A stretch of 31,591 nucleotides of DNA from DAIUFH01 sp036844705 (GTDB lineage: Bacteria; Bacillota; Clostridia; Tissierellales; Tissierellaceae): contig DAIUFH010000020.1 in the NCBI GenBank assembly GCA_036844705.1, forward strand, positions 1-31,591, given 5' to 3'. Below the pieces are notes generated by a model, which saw nothing but the letters and a program-made list of their open reading frames with translations, did not search any database and was not told where the DNA came from. Position numbers and translations under genes: made by a program. Positions 1 to 8,309 of this stretch are shown in pieces (within the stretch, counting starts at the first letter, position 1; each line of letters starts with the position of its first letter).

Positions 1-61
1 TGTTCCCTTAGTATTTTTATCATTTTTCTCTATCTGCTGTGATTAACTGTGAATAACATAT

Positions 62-1396
62 TTATAACATTTCCTTCTTTATGCCTTTTTCAAGAATCTT
101 ATCATATGCTATATAAGAGTATATTTCTTCATCAAATACTGGTGAAAATTTCAATAATTCTTCTAGTGAAAGTCCTTCTATTCCCTTGTTATTATCCTCG
201 CAATATATTACTATTTGCCCAACTATGCTATGAGCATCCCTAAATGCAACACCTTTTTTAACTAAATAATCTGCTACCTCAGTAGCATTCAAGAATCCCT
301 TTTTAACCGCCTTTTTCATTGTTTCCGGCTTTGCTTTTAATGTTGATATCATTTTTTCCATTATTTCTATGCATTGAGTCGTTGTGTGCAAACTATCATA
401 AAAAGCTTCCTTATCCTCCTGCATATCTTTGTTATAAGCAAGTGGTAAGCCCTTCATTACTGTTAATAAAGTCAATAGATTACCATATACTCTGCCTGTT
501 TTCCCACGAACAAGCTCTGCCGCATCTGGATTCTTTTTTTGAGGCATAATTGAGGAACCCGTTGTATATTTGTCATCTAAAGTAACAAATCCAAATTCTG
601 CACTTGTCCAAAGACAAAGTTCTTCAGCTAGTCTAGATAAATGCATCATCAATATACTGAAATCAGCAATTGGTTCTAGGACAAAGTCTCTATCCGAAAC
701 ACCGTCTATAAAATTTGAATATACAGTTTCAAATCCAAGTAAACAAGCCGTATATTGTCTATCAATGAGATGAGTAGTTCCAGCTAAAGCTCCACATCCA
801 AGTGGTGATTCAATCATTGAAGCATAGGCATCTTCTAAACGTCTTTTATCCCTTCCCAGCATTGAATAATATGCCATCAGGTGATATTTAAATGTTACAA
901 CCTGTGCTCTTTGTAGATGGGTATAACCAGGCATTATCCATGGATTAGCATCTGCCGTTGTCTTTAAAGTGTTCATTAATTTATCAATTAAGTTAATAAC
1001 ATTTGAAACTTGTTCTTTGACATATAATTTCATATCTACATTGGCCTGGTCATTTCTGCTTCTAGCTGTATGCAGTTTCTTAGCAACTTCTCCAATTCTA
1101 TTTGTCAACTCTACTTCCACATAGGTATGAACATCCTCATATTCTCCTTCTAAATCTAGTTTCCCAGATTTCAAATCATCCTCTATGCTTCTTAGTCCAT
1201 TTATGATATTTTCACCTTCATTTAGCGATATAATATTGCACTTAATCAACATAGAAACATGTGCTAAACTTCCTTCTATATCTTTTTCTAGTAGCCATAA
1301 AGTTTTTAAAAATCCATTTTGAAACTCTTCCATCAACTTGTCTTCATCTGAGCGAAATCTACCACCCCAAAGTTTCGTTTCATAGTTTTTTTTCAT
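62..1396 (-). CDS. argH: Argininosuccinate lyase
   Basis: This cytoplasmic enzyme splits argininosuccinate into arginine and fumarate, the last step of arginine synthesis. It belongs to the fumarase/aspartase superfamily. The 444-residue product shows the N-terminal LWGGRF motif (9-14), SRNDQ (113-117), YTHLQ (158-162, with the candidate general acid/base His160) and the superfamily signature GSSIMPQKKNP (280-290), whose flexible loop carries the catalytic serine. Length is close to the usual 450-470. I place the start at the ATG at 1396, seven bases after AGAGGT; an in-frame TTG 18 bases upstream has no ribosome binding site. It lies 30 bases after degV and is probably co-transcribed with it. 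No argG is visible, although the window ends 61 bases past the stop. Identity is very secure. Confidence 0.97.
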   Translation of the reverse strand: MKKNYETKLWGGRFRSDEDKLMEEFQNGFLKTLWLLEKDIEGSLAHVSMLIKCNIISLNEGENIINGLRSIEDDLKSGKLDLEGEYEDVHTYVEVELTNRIGEVAKKLHTARSRNDQANVDMKLYVKEQVSNVINLIDKLMNTLKTTADANPWIMPGYTHLQRAQVVTFKYHLMAYYSMLGRDKRRLEDAYASMIESPLGCGALAGTTHLIDRQYTACLLGFETVYSNFIDGVSDRDFVLEPIADFSILMMHLSRLAEELCLWTSAEFGFVTLDDKYTTGSSIMPQKKNPDAAELVRGKTGRVYGNLLTLLTVMKGLPLAYNKDMQEDKEAFYDSLHTTTQCIEIMEKMISTLKAKPETMKKAVKKGFLNATEVADYLVKKGVAFRDAHSIVGQIVIYCEDNNKGIEGLSLEELLKFSPVFDEEIYSYIAYDKILEKGIKKEML

Positions 1397-1426
1397 TGTA
1401 TCTACCTCTTTCAATTAAAATATATA

Positions 1427-2251
1427 TCAATAGAACAATACTCCCAGCATCTTTGGACCGAGATGTGCGCCAATAACAGGGCCAAGGTCATCTATTGTAA
1501 TTTCCGCATTAGGATATTTAGCTTCTAATGTTTTCTTCAGATTCAAGGCTTCATCCATATTCAGTATTTGACAAATTGCAATTTTTTGAACAGAATCCGG
1601 TATCTTATTAATTAACGTTGATACAGCCTTATTGTTGCCTCTAACCTTTTCTATTAACTGTAATTCTCCAGATTTAAGCTCAATAATAGGTTTTATACTC
1701 AGCATATTTCCAATAGTCGATTCAATAGACGATAACCTGCCTCCCCTGCTTAAATATTCCAAAGTTCCTGTTGTAAGGTAAATCTTCATTTTCTTTTTCT
1801 TATCTTCAATAAATTCAACTATTTCCTCTGAGGATTTTCCTGCCTTTGCCATATTTAATGCATCTTCCACCATAAATCTCAAATTTGATGCAGCACTTTC
1901 AGAATCAATTATAGTAATTTTTTTATCCTCTAATATATTTTTTGCTAGCATAGCACTATTATATGTTCCACTTATTTTAGAAGATAAAACAATTGCTATG
2001 ATTTCATCATAATCATTTAATGCTTCCTCAAATGCTTTACAAAATTCACCTGTTGATGGCTGCGAAGTAGTAGGAAAAAGCTTTGAATCCGCAAGCTTAA
2101 TGAAGAAATCATCATATTCTCCTTTAAAGCCTTCCTTATATGACACATTGTCAAATATATAGTTTAGCGGCACTACTGTAATTTCTTCTCTTTCTACGAA
2201 TTCCCTTGATATATAGCTTGTACTGTCAGTAATTATTTTTATTTTTCTCAC
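1427..2251 (-). CDS. DegV family fatty-acid-binding protein
   Basis: DegV/FakB proteins bind a single fatty acid; some pass it to the kinase FakA for phosphorylation and entry into phospholipid synthesis. The 274 residues match the family length. Visible family motifs are IITDSTSY (6-13), TTSQPS (61-66) and SSKISGTY (90-97), the segments that hold the fatty acid carboxylate, plus the late segment LGPVIGAHLGP near the C-terminus. The start is a GTG: AGGAGG, five bases, then GTGAGAAAA; the overlapping upstream ATG is followed at once by a stop (ATGTGA). It follows the leuS terminator and lies 30 bases before argH. No DAK-domain partner is in the window, so whether it serves a FakA kinase cannot be judged here. 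Confidence 0.9.
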   Translation of the reverse strand: MRKIKIITDSTSYISREFVEREEITVVPLNYIFDNVSYKEGFKGEYDDFFIKLADSKLFPTTSQPSTGEFCKAFEEALNDYDEIIAIVLSSKISGTYNSAMLAKNILEDKKITIIDSESAASNLRFMVEDALNMAKAGKSSEEIVEFIEDKKKKMKIYLTTGTLEYLSRGGRLSSIESTIGNMLSIKPIIELKSGELQLIEKVRGNNKAVSTLINKIPDSVQKIAICQILNMDEALNLKKTLEAKYPNAEITIDDLGPVIGAHLGPKMLGVLFY

Positions 2252-2266
2252 ATTAGCCTCCTAATA

Positions 2267-2304
2267 AATAATAGTTCCGTCATGTAACTGACAGAACTAT
2301 TATT
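2267..2304 (-). terminator. Rho-independent terminator after leuS
   Basis: A 16-bp stem (2267-2282 with 2289-2304, one G-U wobble, six-base loop) lies just after the leuS stop. On the minus strand the distal arm runs into a TTATTATTTATTA tail. It ends only a few bases before the degV ribosome binding site, so degV-argH would depend on read-through or on a promoter hidden in the leuS end. Confidence 0.75.
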
Positions 2305-2316
2305 TCATATTTATTA

Positions 2317-4728
2317 TTATCTTACAACTATATTATAAATTTTACCCATAATAAATATCTCTTTAACAATCTTTTTATCATTAATAAATTTAGCTATATT
2401 TTCATCTGCTAGAGCCTTTTCTCTCGCAATTTCTTGGGCGTCTTTTACATTAATAGTTATTTTGCCCCTAACCTTTCCATTGATCTGAACAGGCATCTCA
2501 ATTATATCATCTTTTGTCTTTTCCTCATCATATTTTGGCCAGCTAGTATTAAATAAATAACCTTCAAAACCAACAACAGTCCACAATTCCTCAGTTATAT
2601 GAGGAGCTACTGGATTTAATAATATAAGGAAAGTTTCAAAATCTTTCTTAGTAATACTTCCATGATTGTTAAACTCATTTATGAGTGACATCAAAGCAGC
2701 AATTCCGGTATTGAATTTTAATGTCTCAAAATCTTCACTTACCTTTTTAATTGTTTTGTGAATATTAGATTCAAGTTCTTTTGTATATTCATTACCTTCT
2801 ACTAATATTTCCTGTAATCTCCAGACTCTTTCAAGAAATCTTCTACATCCTTTTACTCCATTTTCAGACCAAGGAACGCTCTTTTCAAAATCGCCAATAA
2901 ACATTTCATATGTTCTAAGAGTATCTGCTCCATAGCTCTGTACAATATCATCTGGATTAACTACATTACCTCTTGACTTAGACATTTTTTCATTATTGTC
3001 ACCTAGAATCATTCCATGTGAAGTTCTCTTTTGATATGGCTCTGGCGTAGGAACTATCCCTAAATCATATAAAAACTTATGCCAGAATCTTGAATACAAT
3101 AGGTGAAGTGTAGTATGCTCCATACCTCCGTTATACCAGTCGACAGGAGTCCAATATTTTAATGCATCCTTAGATGCCAAAGCTTCTTCATTATGAGGAT
3201 CCGTATATCTTAAAAAATACCATGAAGAGCCCGCCCACTGTGGCATAGTATCAGTCTCTCTCTGAGCTTTACCACCACATTTTGGACATGTAGTATGAAC
3301 CCACTCATGAATATTTGCAAGAGGTGATTCTCCATTATCAGTTGGCTCATAATTGTCTACTTCAGGAAGAGTCAATGGAAGTTCGCTTTCAGGTATTGGA
3401 ACCCAACCGCATTTTTCGCAATGTACCAATGGTATAGGTTCCCCCCAATATCTCTGTCTAGAAAATACCCAGTCTCGTAACTTAAAGTTTACTTTTCTTG
3501 TGCCTAATTCCCTTTCTTCTAGGTAATTTTTCATTGCCTCTATTGCTTCTTTTACTTCCATACCATTTAAAAAGTCGGAGTTTACAACTTCACCTGAGCT
3601 TGTATCTGTATATGCAGCCTCTTTAATATTTCCTCCCTTAATAACTTCAACAATTGGAAGATTAAACTTTTTAGCAAATTCCCAGTCTCTGTCATCATGT
3701 CCTGGAACAGCCATAATAGCACCAGTACCATACGTTATCAATACATAATCGGATACCCATATAGGAATTTCTTTGTTTGTGGCCGGATTAACCACTCTTA
3801 AACCCTTTAACTCCACACCGGTTTTTTCTTTAGATAACTCTGTTCTTTCAAAATCTGACTTTTTAGATACCTCTTCTTTATAAGCATTTACTTCGTCAAT
3901 ATTTGTAATCTTATCCTTGTATTTATCTATAATTGGATGCTCAGCAGCAATAACCATATATGTTGCACCGAAAATAGTATCTGGTCTAGTAGTAAAGACC
4001 CTTAATTTATCGTCCTCACCTGATAGTTTGAAATCTATTTCCATTCCTTCAGATCTGCCAATCCAATTTTTTTGCTGAATCTTTACTCTGCTAATATAAT
4101 CTACAAGGTCTAAATCATCGATAAGTCTATCGGCATATTCAGTAATTTTAAGCATCCATTGGTTTTTTACTTTTCTAACTACTTCGCCGCCGCAACGCTC
4201 GCAATGCCCATTAACAACTTCCTCATTTGCCAGTCCAATCTTACAAGAAGTACACCAGTTTATAGGCATTTCCTGTTTATAGGCTAATCCTTTTTCAAAT
4301 AATTTTAAGAATATCCATTGAGTCCATTTATAATAATTTGGGTCAGTTGTATTTACTTCCCTCGACCAATCAAAGGAAAATCCTATTGACTGCAATTGAT
4401 TCTTAAATCTCGCTACATTTCGTTCTGTAACAATTTTAGGATGAATTTTATGTTTAATTGCATAATTTTCAGTAGGCAATCCAAAGGCATCCCATCCCAT
4501 AGGGAACAATACGTTGTATCCTTCTAATCTTCTTTTTCTTGAAACAATATCTAATGCTGTATATGGTCTAGGGTGTCCAACGTGAAGCCCTTCACCTGAA
4601 GGATATGGAAATTCTACTAAGGCATAAAACTTTGGTTTATCAATATTATTTGATGCCTTAAATGGTTCCTCCTCTGTCCATATATCTTGCCACTTTTTTT
4701 CAATTTCATTTGGTCTGTACTCTTGCAT
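2317..4728 (-). CDS. leuS: Leucyl-tRNA synthetase
   Basis: This class Ia synthetase charges tRNA-Leu. The 803-residue length is typical of bacterial LeuRS. In order: the HIGH-type motif HVGH (49-52) after YPSGEGL; a first zinc-type knuckle (C159, C162, C176, C179); the CP1 editing domain (about 224-416) with TTRPDT (246-251) and the GTGAIMAVPGHDDRD segment (334-348) that hydrolyses mischarged tRNA; a second four-Cys cluster (C437, C440, C481, C484); KMSKS (581-585); and an anticodon-binding and C-terminal domain. The ATG follows CAGGAGG with good spacing. Expression is under a T-box leader immediately upstream with a CTC leucine specifier, so the gene is induced when tRNA-Leu is uncharged. 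Nothing looks damaged. Confidence 0.98.
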   Translation of the reverse strand: MQEYRPNEIEKKWQDIWTEEEPFKASNNIDKPKFYALVEFPYPSGEGLHVGHPRPYTALDIVSRKRRLEGYNVLFPMGWDAFGLPTENYAIKHKIHPKIVTERNVARFKNQLQSIGFSFDWSREVNTTDPNYYKWTQWIFLKLFEKGLAYKQEMPINWCTSCKIGLANEEVVNGHCERCGGEVVRKVKNQWMLKITEYADRLIDDLDLVDYISRVKIQQKNWIGRSEGMEIDFKLSGEDDKLRVFTTRPDTIFGATYMVIAAEHPIIDKYKDKITNIDEVNAYKEEVSKKSDFERTELSKEKTGVELKGLRVVNPATNKEIPIWVSDYVLITYGTGAIMAVPGHDDRDWEFAKKFNLPIVEVIKGGNIKEAAYTDTSSGEVVNSDFLNGMEVKEAIEAMKNYLEERELGTRKVNFKLRDWVFSRQRYWGEPIPLVHCEKCGWVPIPESELPLTLPEVDNYEPTDNGESPLANIHEWVHTTCPKCGGKAQRETDTMPQWAGSSWYFLRYTDPHNEEALASKDALKYWTPVDWYNGGMEHTTLHLLYSRFWHKFLYDLGIVPTPEPYQKRTSHGMILGDNNEKMSKSRGNVVNPDDIVQSYGADTLRTYEMFIGDFEKSVPWSENGVKGCRRFLERVWRLQEILVEGNEYTKELESNIHKTIKKVSEDFETLKFNTGIAALMSLINEFNNHGSITKKDFETFLILLNPVAPHITEELWTVVGFEGYLFNTSWPKYDEEKTKDDIIEMPVQINGKVRGKITINVKDAQEIAREKALADENIAKFINDKKIVKEIFIMGKIYNIVVR

Positions 4729-4773
4729 TTATAAACCTCCTGTAATAAAATACTTTATTTCAAAAACAATAAA

Positions 4774-4985
4774 CCTTCCGTCTAAATTAGAGACGAAAGG
4801 TTAATCCGCGGTACCACTCTTATTGATAGAATCCACTCAATGATTATAACGTAAATCAACGACCAGAATTTTAATTCTAGTAACTCCAAGACGAGTTCAG
4901 TTAATATCAATACCGCTTTGCACCAAATAGCAGCTCTCTTAAAATAATATATAACCTACTACTTCTTTTCATAGTTTGTAATTCA
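4774..4985 (-). promoter_or_regulatory. T-box leader of leuS (tRNA-Leu sensing)
   Basis: Reading the minus strand from about 4985, stem I includes AGAGAGCTGCTATTTGGTG with the usual distal-loop pattern, then the specifier loop GAACTCGTCTTGGAG, in which CTC (4893-4895) reads leucine. The conserved T-box AGTGGTACCGCGG is at 4806-4818, where the uncharged tRNA acceptor end pairs. The alternative terminator is a 10-bp stem at 4774-4783/4791-4800 with a G-U wobble and a TTTATTGTTTTT tail. Specifier, T-box and terminator all agree with the leuS gene downstream. Confidence 0.93.
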
Positions 4986-4991
4986 AGTCCA

Positions 4992-5020
4992 ATTATAGCA
5001 AATCATCAATATTAAATCAA
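4992..5020 (-). promoter_or_regulatory. Sigma-A promoter of leuS
   Basis: On the minus strand there is TTGATT (5015-5020), a 17-bp spacer and a perfect TATAAT (4992-4997). The predicted start near 4985 is the 5' end of the T-box leader. The -35 lies just after the asnS stop codon, and no strong terminator separates the two genes, so leuS may also receive asnS read-through. Confidence 0.75.
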
Positions 5021-5027
5021 GGCAGTT

Positions 5028-6416
5028 TTAAAATTCTGCAGAACCAACAGTCCTTGGGAATGGTAAGACATCTCTAATGTTTGATATGCCAGTCATATAC
5101 ATAATAGCTCTCTCAAAGCCAAGGCCAAAGCCTGCATGCTTAGTTCCTCCATATTTTCTTAATTCTAAATACCACCAATAATCATCTGGCTCCATGCCGT
5201 TATCTATGATTTTTTGCTCCAATACTTCAAGCCTTTCCTCTCTTTGACTTCCTCCGATTATTTCACCTATACCTGGCACAAGTAAATCCATTGCAGCTAC
5301 AGTTTTATTATCATCATTAGACCTCATATAAAATGCTTTAATTTCCTTTGGATAATTAATTACAAAAATAGGTTTCTTAAATATCTTTTCTGTTAAATAT
5401 CTTTCGTGCTCAGTTTGTAAATCTATACCCCATTCAACTTTATACTGGAATTTTTCCTTTGATTCCTGCAGCATCTTAACAGCATCAGTATAAGTTACAA
5501 CACCAAAATCTGAATTAACAATATTTTGTAGTCTTTCTATTAGACCTTTATCGATGAAATTATTAAAAAACTCCATTTCCTCCTTAGCATTTTCTAAAAC
5601 ATAGGAAATAATATATTTCATCATATCTTCAGCTAGTTTCATATTGTCATTTAAGTCTGCAAATGCAATCTCAGGCTCTATCATCCAAAATTCTGCTGCA
5701 TGTCTTGCAGTATTGGAATTTTCCGCCCTAAAGGTTGGTCCAAATGTATATACCTGTTTAAAAGCTAAAGCATAAGCTTCCGCTTCAAGTTGACCGCTTA
5801 CAGTAAGATTTGTACTCTTAGCAAAGAAATCCTTGGAAAAATCAACTTTATCTTCATCATTTCTAGGTGGATTTTCTATATCTAAAGTTGTTACTCTAAA
5901 CATTTCACCTGCTCCTTCAGCATCACTAGCAGTGATAATAGGAGTATGAACATATACAAATCCCCTCTCTTGAAAGAATTTGTGGATTGCATAGGCAGTT
6001 AGAGATCTCACCCTAAAAACTGCACTATAGGTGTTAGTTCTAGGTCTTAAATGCGCTATTGTTCTCAGATACTCCATAGTATGCCTTTTCTTTTGCAATG
6101 GATAATCTGATGAAGACATTCCTTCAACTATTATCTCATTTATTTTTATCTCAAAAGGCTGTTTTGCTTCTGGTGTTGATACAAGAATTCCCCTTACCTT
6201 CAAAGCAGAGCTTAGAGGTAGTTTTTCTATTTCCTTAAAGTTTTCTAAATTATCATCATAGACAATTTGAAGATTCTTAAAGAAGGTTCCATCATTTAAT
6301 TCTATAAAGCCAAAGGTCTTTGATGACCTAGAAGTTCTTATCCAGCCTTCTACTGTAACTTCTTGATTTAGATATTTATCACTTTCTTTATAGATAGATT
6401 TGATACTTGTTTTCAT
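5028..6416 (-). CDS. asnS: Asparaginyl-tRNA synthetase
   Basis: This class IIb synthetase charges tRNA-Asn. The 462-residue product has an N-terminal OB-fold anticodon-binding domain (about 15-100, with VEGWIRTSR at 22-30), then the catalytic core with motif 2 (FRAENSNT, 229-236) and motif 3 (GLGFER, 431-436) near the C-terminus. The FRAENSNT wording fits AsnRS rather than AspRS. The start is the ATG at 6416 behind GGAGGAG. The reading frame stays open upstream for another 28 codons, but that extension is a dispersed-repeat-like sequence and leader, not conserved protein. A T-box leader with an AAC specifier controls it. Together with leuS it makes a tandem of separately T-box-regulated synthetase genes. 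Confidence 0.97.
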   Translation of the reverse strand: MKTSIKSIYKESDKYLNQEVTVEGWIRTSRSSKTFGFIELNDGTFFKNLQIVYDDNLENFKEIEKLPLSSALKVRGILVSTPEAKQPFEIKINEIIVEGMSSSDYPLQKKRHTMEYLRTIAHLRPRTNTYSAVFRVRSLTAYAIHKFFQERGFVYVHTPIITASDAEGAGEMFRVTTLDIENPPRNDEDKVDFSKDFFAKSTNLTVSGQLEAEAYALAFKQVYTFGPTFRAENSNTARHAAEFWMIEPEIAFADLNDNMKLAEDMMKYIISYVLENAKEEMEFFNNFIDKGLIERLQNIVNSDFGVVTYTDAVKMLQESKEKFQYKVEWGIDLQTEHERYLTEKIFKKPIFVINYPKEIKAFYMRSNDDNKTVAAMDLLVPGIGEIIGGSQREERLEVLEQKIIDNGMEPDDYWWYLELRKYGGTKHAGFGLGFERAIMYMTGISNIRDVLPFPRTVGSAEF

Positions 6417-6473
6417 GCTATCTCCTCCATATATTAGTTCATACTTAATAACTACTTGTAATACAAAACAGAC

Positions 6474-6500
6474 GATTCCTCGACAAGTTCGGAATGACAA
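6474..6500 (-). repeat. Dispersed-repeat-like element in the asnS 5' region
   Basis: The minus strand reads TTGTCATTCCGAACTTG then TCGAGGAATC. This resembles the widespread intergenic repeat family with the core GTCATTC(C/T)GA...GAGGAATC seen in many bacterial genomes. It lies between the T-box terminator and the asnS ribosome binding site and creates the spurious N-terminal extension of asnS (peptide SFRTCRGI). I see only this one copy in the window, so the repeat call rests on recalled similarity and not on recurrence here. Confidence 0.5.
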
Positions 6501-6531
6501 TTTAGTTATTCACTATTTAAATATAATAAAA

Positions 6532-6799
6532 CCTTTCATCCTTAGTTTAATAACAAAGGACGAAAGGTTAAAATTCCGCGGTACCACCTAAATTGCATAT
6601 GCCACTTTAACACCTTTAACGCAAGTGAAACGTCTAAGCCTACTATAGTTTTTCGGTTAGAAACTTAGGGGCGTTTTTCCATATAAGCTTTGTGCCGAAG
6701 TTCCACTATCATCGGCTCCCTTTGACTAGTTCTTATATATACTCTTCCCTTCATTGTTTTTAAAATAAATTAAATCATTCATCACACCACAATGAACTT
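6532..6799 (-). promoter_or_regulatory. T-box leader of asnS (tRNA-Asn sensing)
   Basis: On the minus strand the leader shows AGGGAGCCGATGATAGTGG and a matching CTTCGGC of the distal stem I, then a specifier loop GGAAAAACGCCCC in which AAC (6673-6675) reads asparagine. The conserved T-box GGTGGTACCGCGG lies at 6576-6588. The terminator is a 12-bp stem (6532-6543 with 6556-6567, one G-U wobble) followed by TTTTATTATATTT. The specifier matches the downstream asnS. The 401 bases between rarA and asnS hold, in transcription order, the promoter and palindrome, this leader, and about 115 bases with the repeat-like element and ribosome binding site. Confidence 0.92.
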
Positions 6800-6808
6800 A
6801 AGTTCATT
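6791..6808. promoter_or_regulatory. Perfect 18-bp palindrome over the asnS start site
   Basis: AATGAACTTAAGTTCATT is identical to its own reverse complement. It begins inside the asnS -10 box and is centred close to the predicted transcription start near 6799. The position is that of a repressor operator; a 5'-end mRNA hairpin is the alternative. I cannot name a regulator for it. Confidence 0.55.
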
Positions 6809-6834
6809 ATAAATATATTACCTATCTTTGTCAA
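6806..6834 (-). promoter_or_regulatory. Consensus sigma-A promoter of asnS
   Basis: TTGACA (6829-6834), a 17-bp spacer and TATAAT (6806-6811) match the sigma-A consensus at all 12 positions with optimal spacing. The -35 is inside the last codons of rarA (the ID of its C-terminal LIDKDR is encoded by ATTGAC). Confidence 0.85.
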
Positions 6835-8143
6835 TCAATTTACTCAATCTATCCTTAATTACTTTCTCATATCCATTTTCAGATGGCTCATAGTATATAG
6901 TATCTTTAAATTCATTAGGCAAATATTGTTGAGTAACATAATTATCCTTAAAATCATGAGGGTACTTATATCCCTTCCCATTGCCAAGGTTTTCAGCACC
7001 AGGATAACTGGTACTTCTTAGATAGTTTGGAATCTTTCCTGCTTCTTTATTCTTTACATCATCCACTGCCTTATTTATAGCCAAATAAGATTTATTGCTT
7101 TTAGGTGCTGATGCTACATATAAAGCCGCTTGAGCAAGAGGAATTCTACCTTCCGGCATACCGATTACATTTACTGCATTAAATGCCGCGACTGCAAGCT
7201 GCAATGCAACAGGATCAGCATTGCCTACATCCTCTGATGCTGCAATGATAATTCGACGTGCTATAAATTTCGGATCTTCTCCTGCATTTATCATCTTAGC
7301 CAGCCAATACATAGCAGCGTCAGGATCTGTTCCACGCATACTTTTTATAAAAGCGGAGATTGTATCATAATGCTCATCTCCTCCTTTATCATATTTAGCT
7401 GTCTTTATTTGAATAGATTCTTTTATTTTATCCAAATCTAAACAGATTAAACCTTCCGAATTAGACGGAGTCGACAAAACTCCAATCTCCAGTGAATTTA
7501 AAAGAATTCTAGCATCTCCATCTGCAACTGTTATCAAATAATCAATTGCCTCATCTTTAAGCTTTACATTATAATTACCTAATCCCTTTTCTTTATCCCT
7601 TAAAGCTTTATATAGCAACTCTAACAAATCTTCTTTTTTCAAGGATTCAAGAACTATTACCATAGCTCTTGAAAGTAAAGCCTTATTGACTTCAAAATAA
7701 GGATTTTCTGTAGTAGCTCCTATAAGAATTATAATTCCTCTTTCTACAAATGGTAATAGCGCATCCTGTTGAGTCTTGTTGAATCTATGTATCTCATCTA
7801 TAAATAATATAGTACGTTTATTATATAATTTTAAGCTTTCTTCTGCTCTATTCATTACCTCTCTTATATCCTTTACGCCAGAGGTTACTGCAGAGAGTTT
7901 TTCATATCTCATCTTTGTAGAATTTGCAATAATTTTTGCAAGAGACGTTTTACCCGTTCCAGGAGGTCCGTAGAAAATCATAGAGGTAATTCTATCAGCC
8001 TTAATTGACCTGTTAAGAAATTTCCCTTCACCTAAAATGTGCTTTTGTCCAACAAAGTCTTCTATGCTTTCGGGTCTCATCCTGTCAGCTAATGGTGCGT
8101 GTCTTTTAAGTTTATCCTCCATTGACATAGTAAATAAATCCAT
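6818..8143 (-). CDS. rarA: Replication-associated recombination protein RarA (MgsA family AAA+ ATPase)
   Basis: RarA is a clamp-loader-like AAA+ ATPase that acts at stalled replication forks and interacts with SSB. The 441-residue product has PLADRMRPESIEDFVGQ near the N-terminus, Walker A GPPGTGKT (59-66), Walker B FIDEIHRF (114-121), the sensor-1 segment GATTENP (142-148) and the arginine-finger region LLSRA (156-160). The C-terminal half, with DPDAAMYWLAKM and a late GYKYPHDF motif, is the MgsA tetramerisation part. The ATG at 8143 has AAAGGTGAT close upstream; an in-frame GTG at 8158 is less likely. It stands alone, flanked by a terminator upstream and the asnS promoter at its 3' end. Confidence 0.95.
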   Translation of the reverse strand: MDLFTMSMEDKLKRHAPLADRMRPESIEDFVGQKHILGEGKFLNRSIKADRITSMIFYGPPGTGKTSLAKIIANSTKMRYEKLSAVTSGVKDIREVMNRAEESLKLYNKRTILFIDEIHRFNKTQQDALLPFVERGIIILIGATTENPYFEVNKALLSRAMVIVLESLKKEDLLELLYKALRDKEKGLGNYNVKLKDEAIDYLITVADGDARILLNSLEIGVLSTPSNSEGLICLDLDKIKESIQIKTAKYDKGGDEHYDTISAFIKSMRGTDPDAAMYWLAKMINAGEDPKFIARRIIIAASEDVGNADPVALQLAVAAFNAVNVIGMPEGRIPLAQAALYVASAPKSNKSYLAINKAVDDVKNKEAGKIPNYLRSTSYPGAENLGNGKGYKYPHDFKDNYVTQQYLPNEFKDTIYYEPSENGYEKVIKDRLSKLIDKDR

Positions 8144-8176
8144 CTTATCACCTTTCACCTTTATTGTGTTAGGACT

Positions 8177-8185
8177 ATTATAGCA
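8177..8185 (-). promoter_or_regulatory. Extended -10 promoter of rarA
   Basis: The minus strand reads TGCTATAAT, an extended -10 element with a perfect TATAAT (8177-8182), about 35 bases before the rarA start. No good -35 hexamer is visible at 16-18 bp upstream, as is common for TGn promoters. Confidence 0.55.
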
Positions 8186-8237
8186 TATTTTTATATTCTT
8201 GTAGAAACTATGTTGTATTAATTAGAATCATACCATT

Positions 8238-8283
8238 AAAAATAGTAAGGCAAGAGCATCTATGCTCTCACCTTACTATTTTA
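8238..8283 (-). terminator. Terminator between gntP-family gene and rarA
   Basis: An interrupted inverted repeat pairs AATAGTAAGG with CCTTACTATT and GAGCAT with ATGCTC around a short loop. It is followed on the minus strand by a TTTTTAATGG tail. It lies within 75 bases after the permease stop and isolates rarA from it. Confidence 0.75.
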
Positions 8284-8309
8284 CTTTATAATATTAAAAT
8301 TTATATTTT

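Noticed and set aside
1..61. A possible gene or terminator downstream of argH
   Set aside because: The 61 bases show neither a convincing stem nor a coding start, and the window ends there.
6417..6500. N-terminal extension of asnS by 28 codons
   Set aside because: The extension runs through a repeat-like element and has no ribosome binding site, whereas ATG 6416 has GGAGGAG and begins at the normal AsnRS N-terminus.
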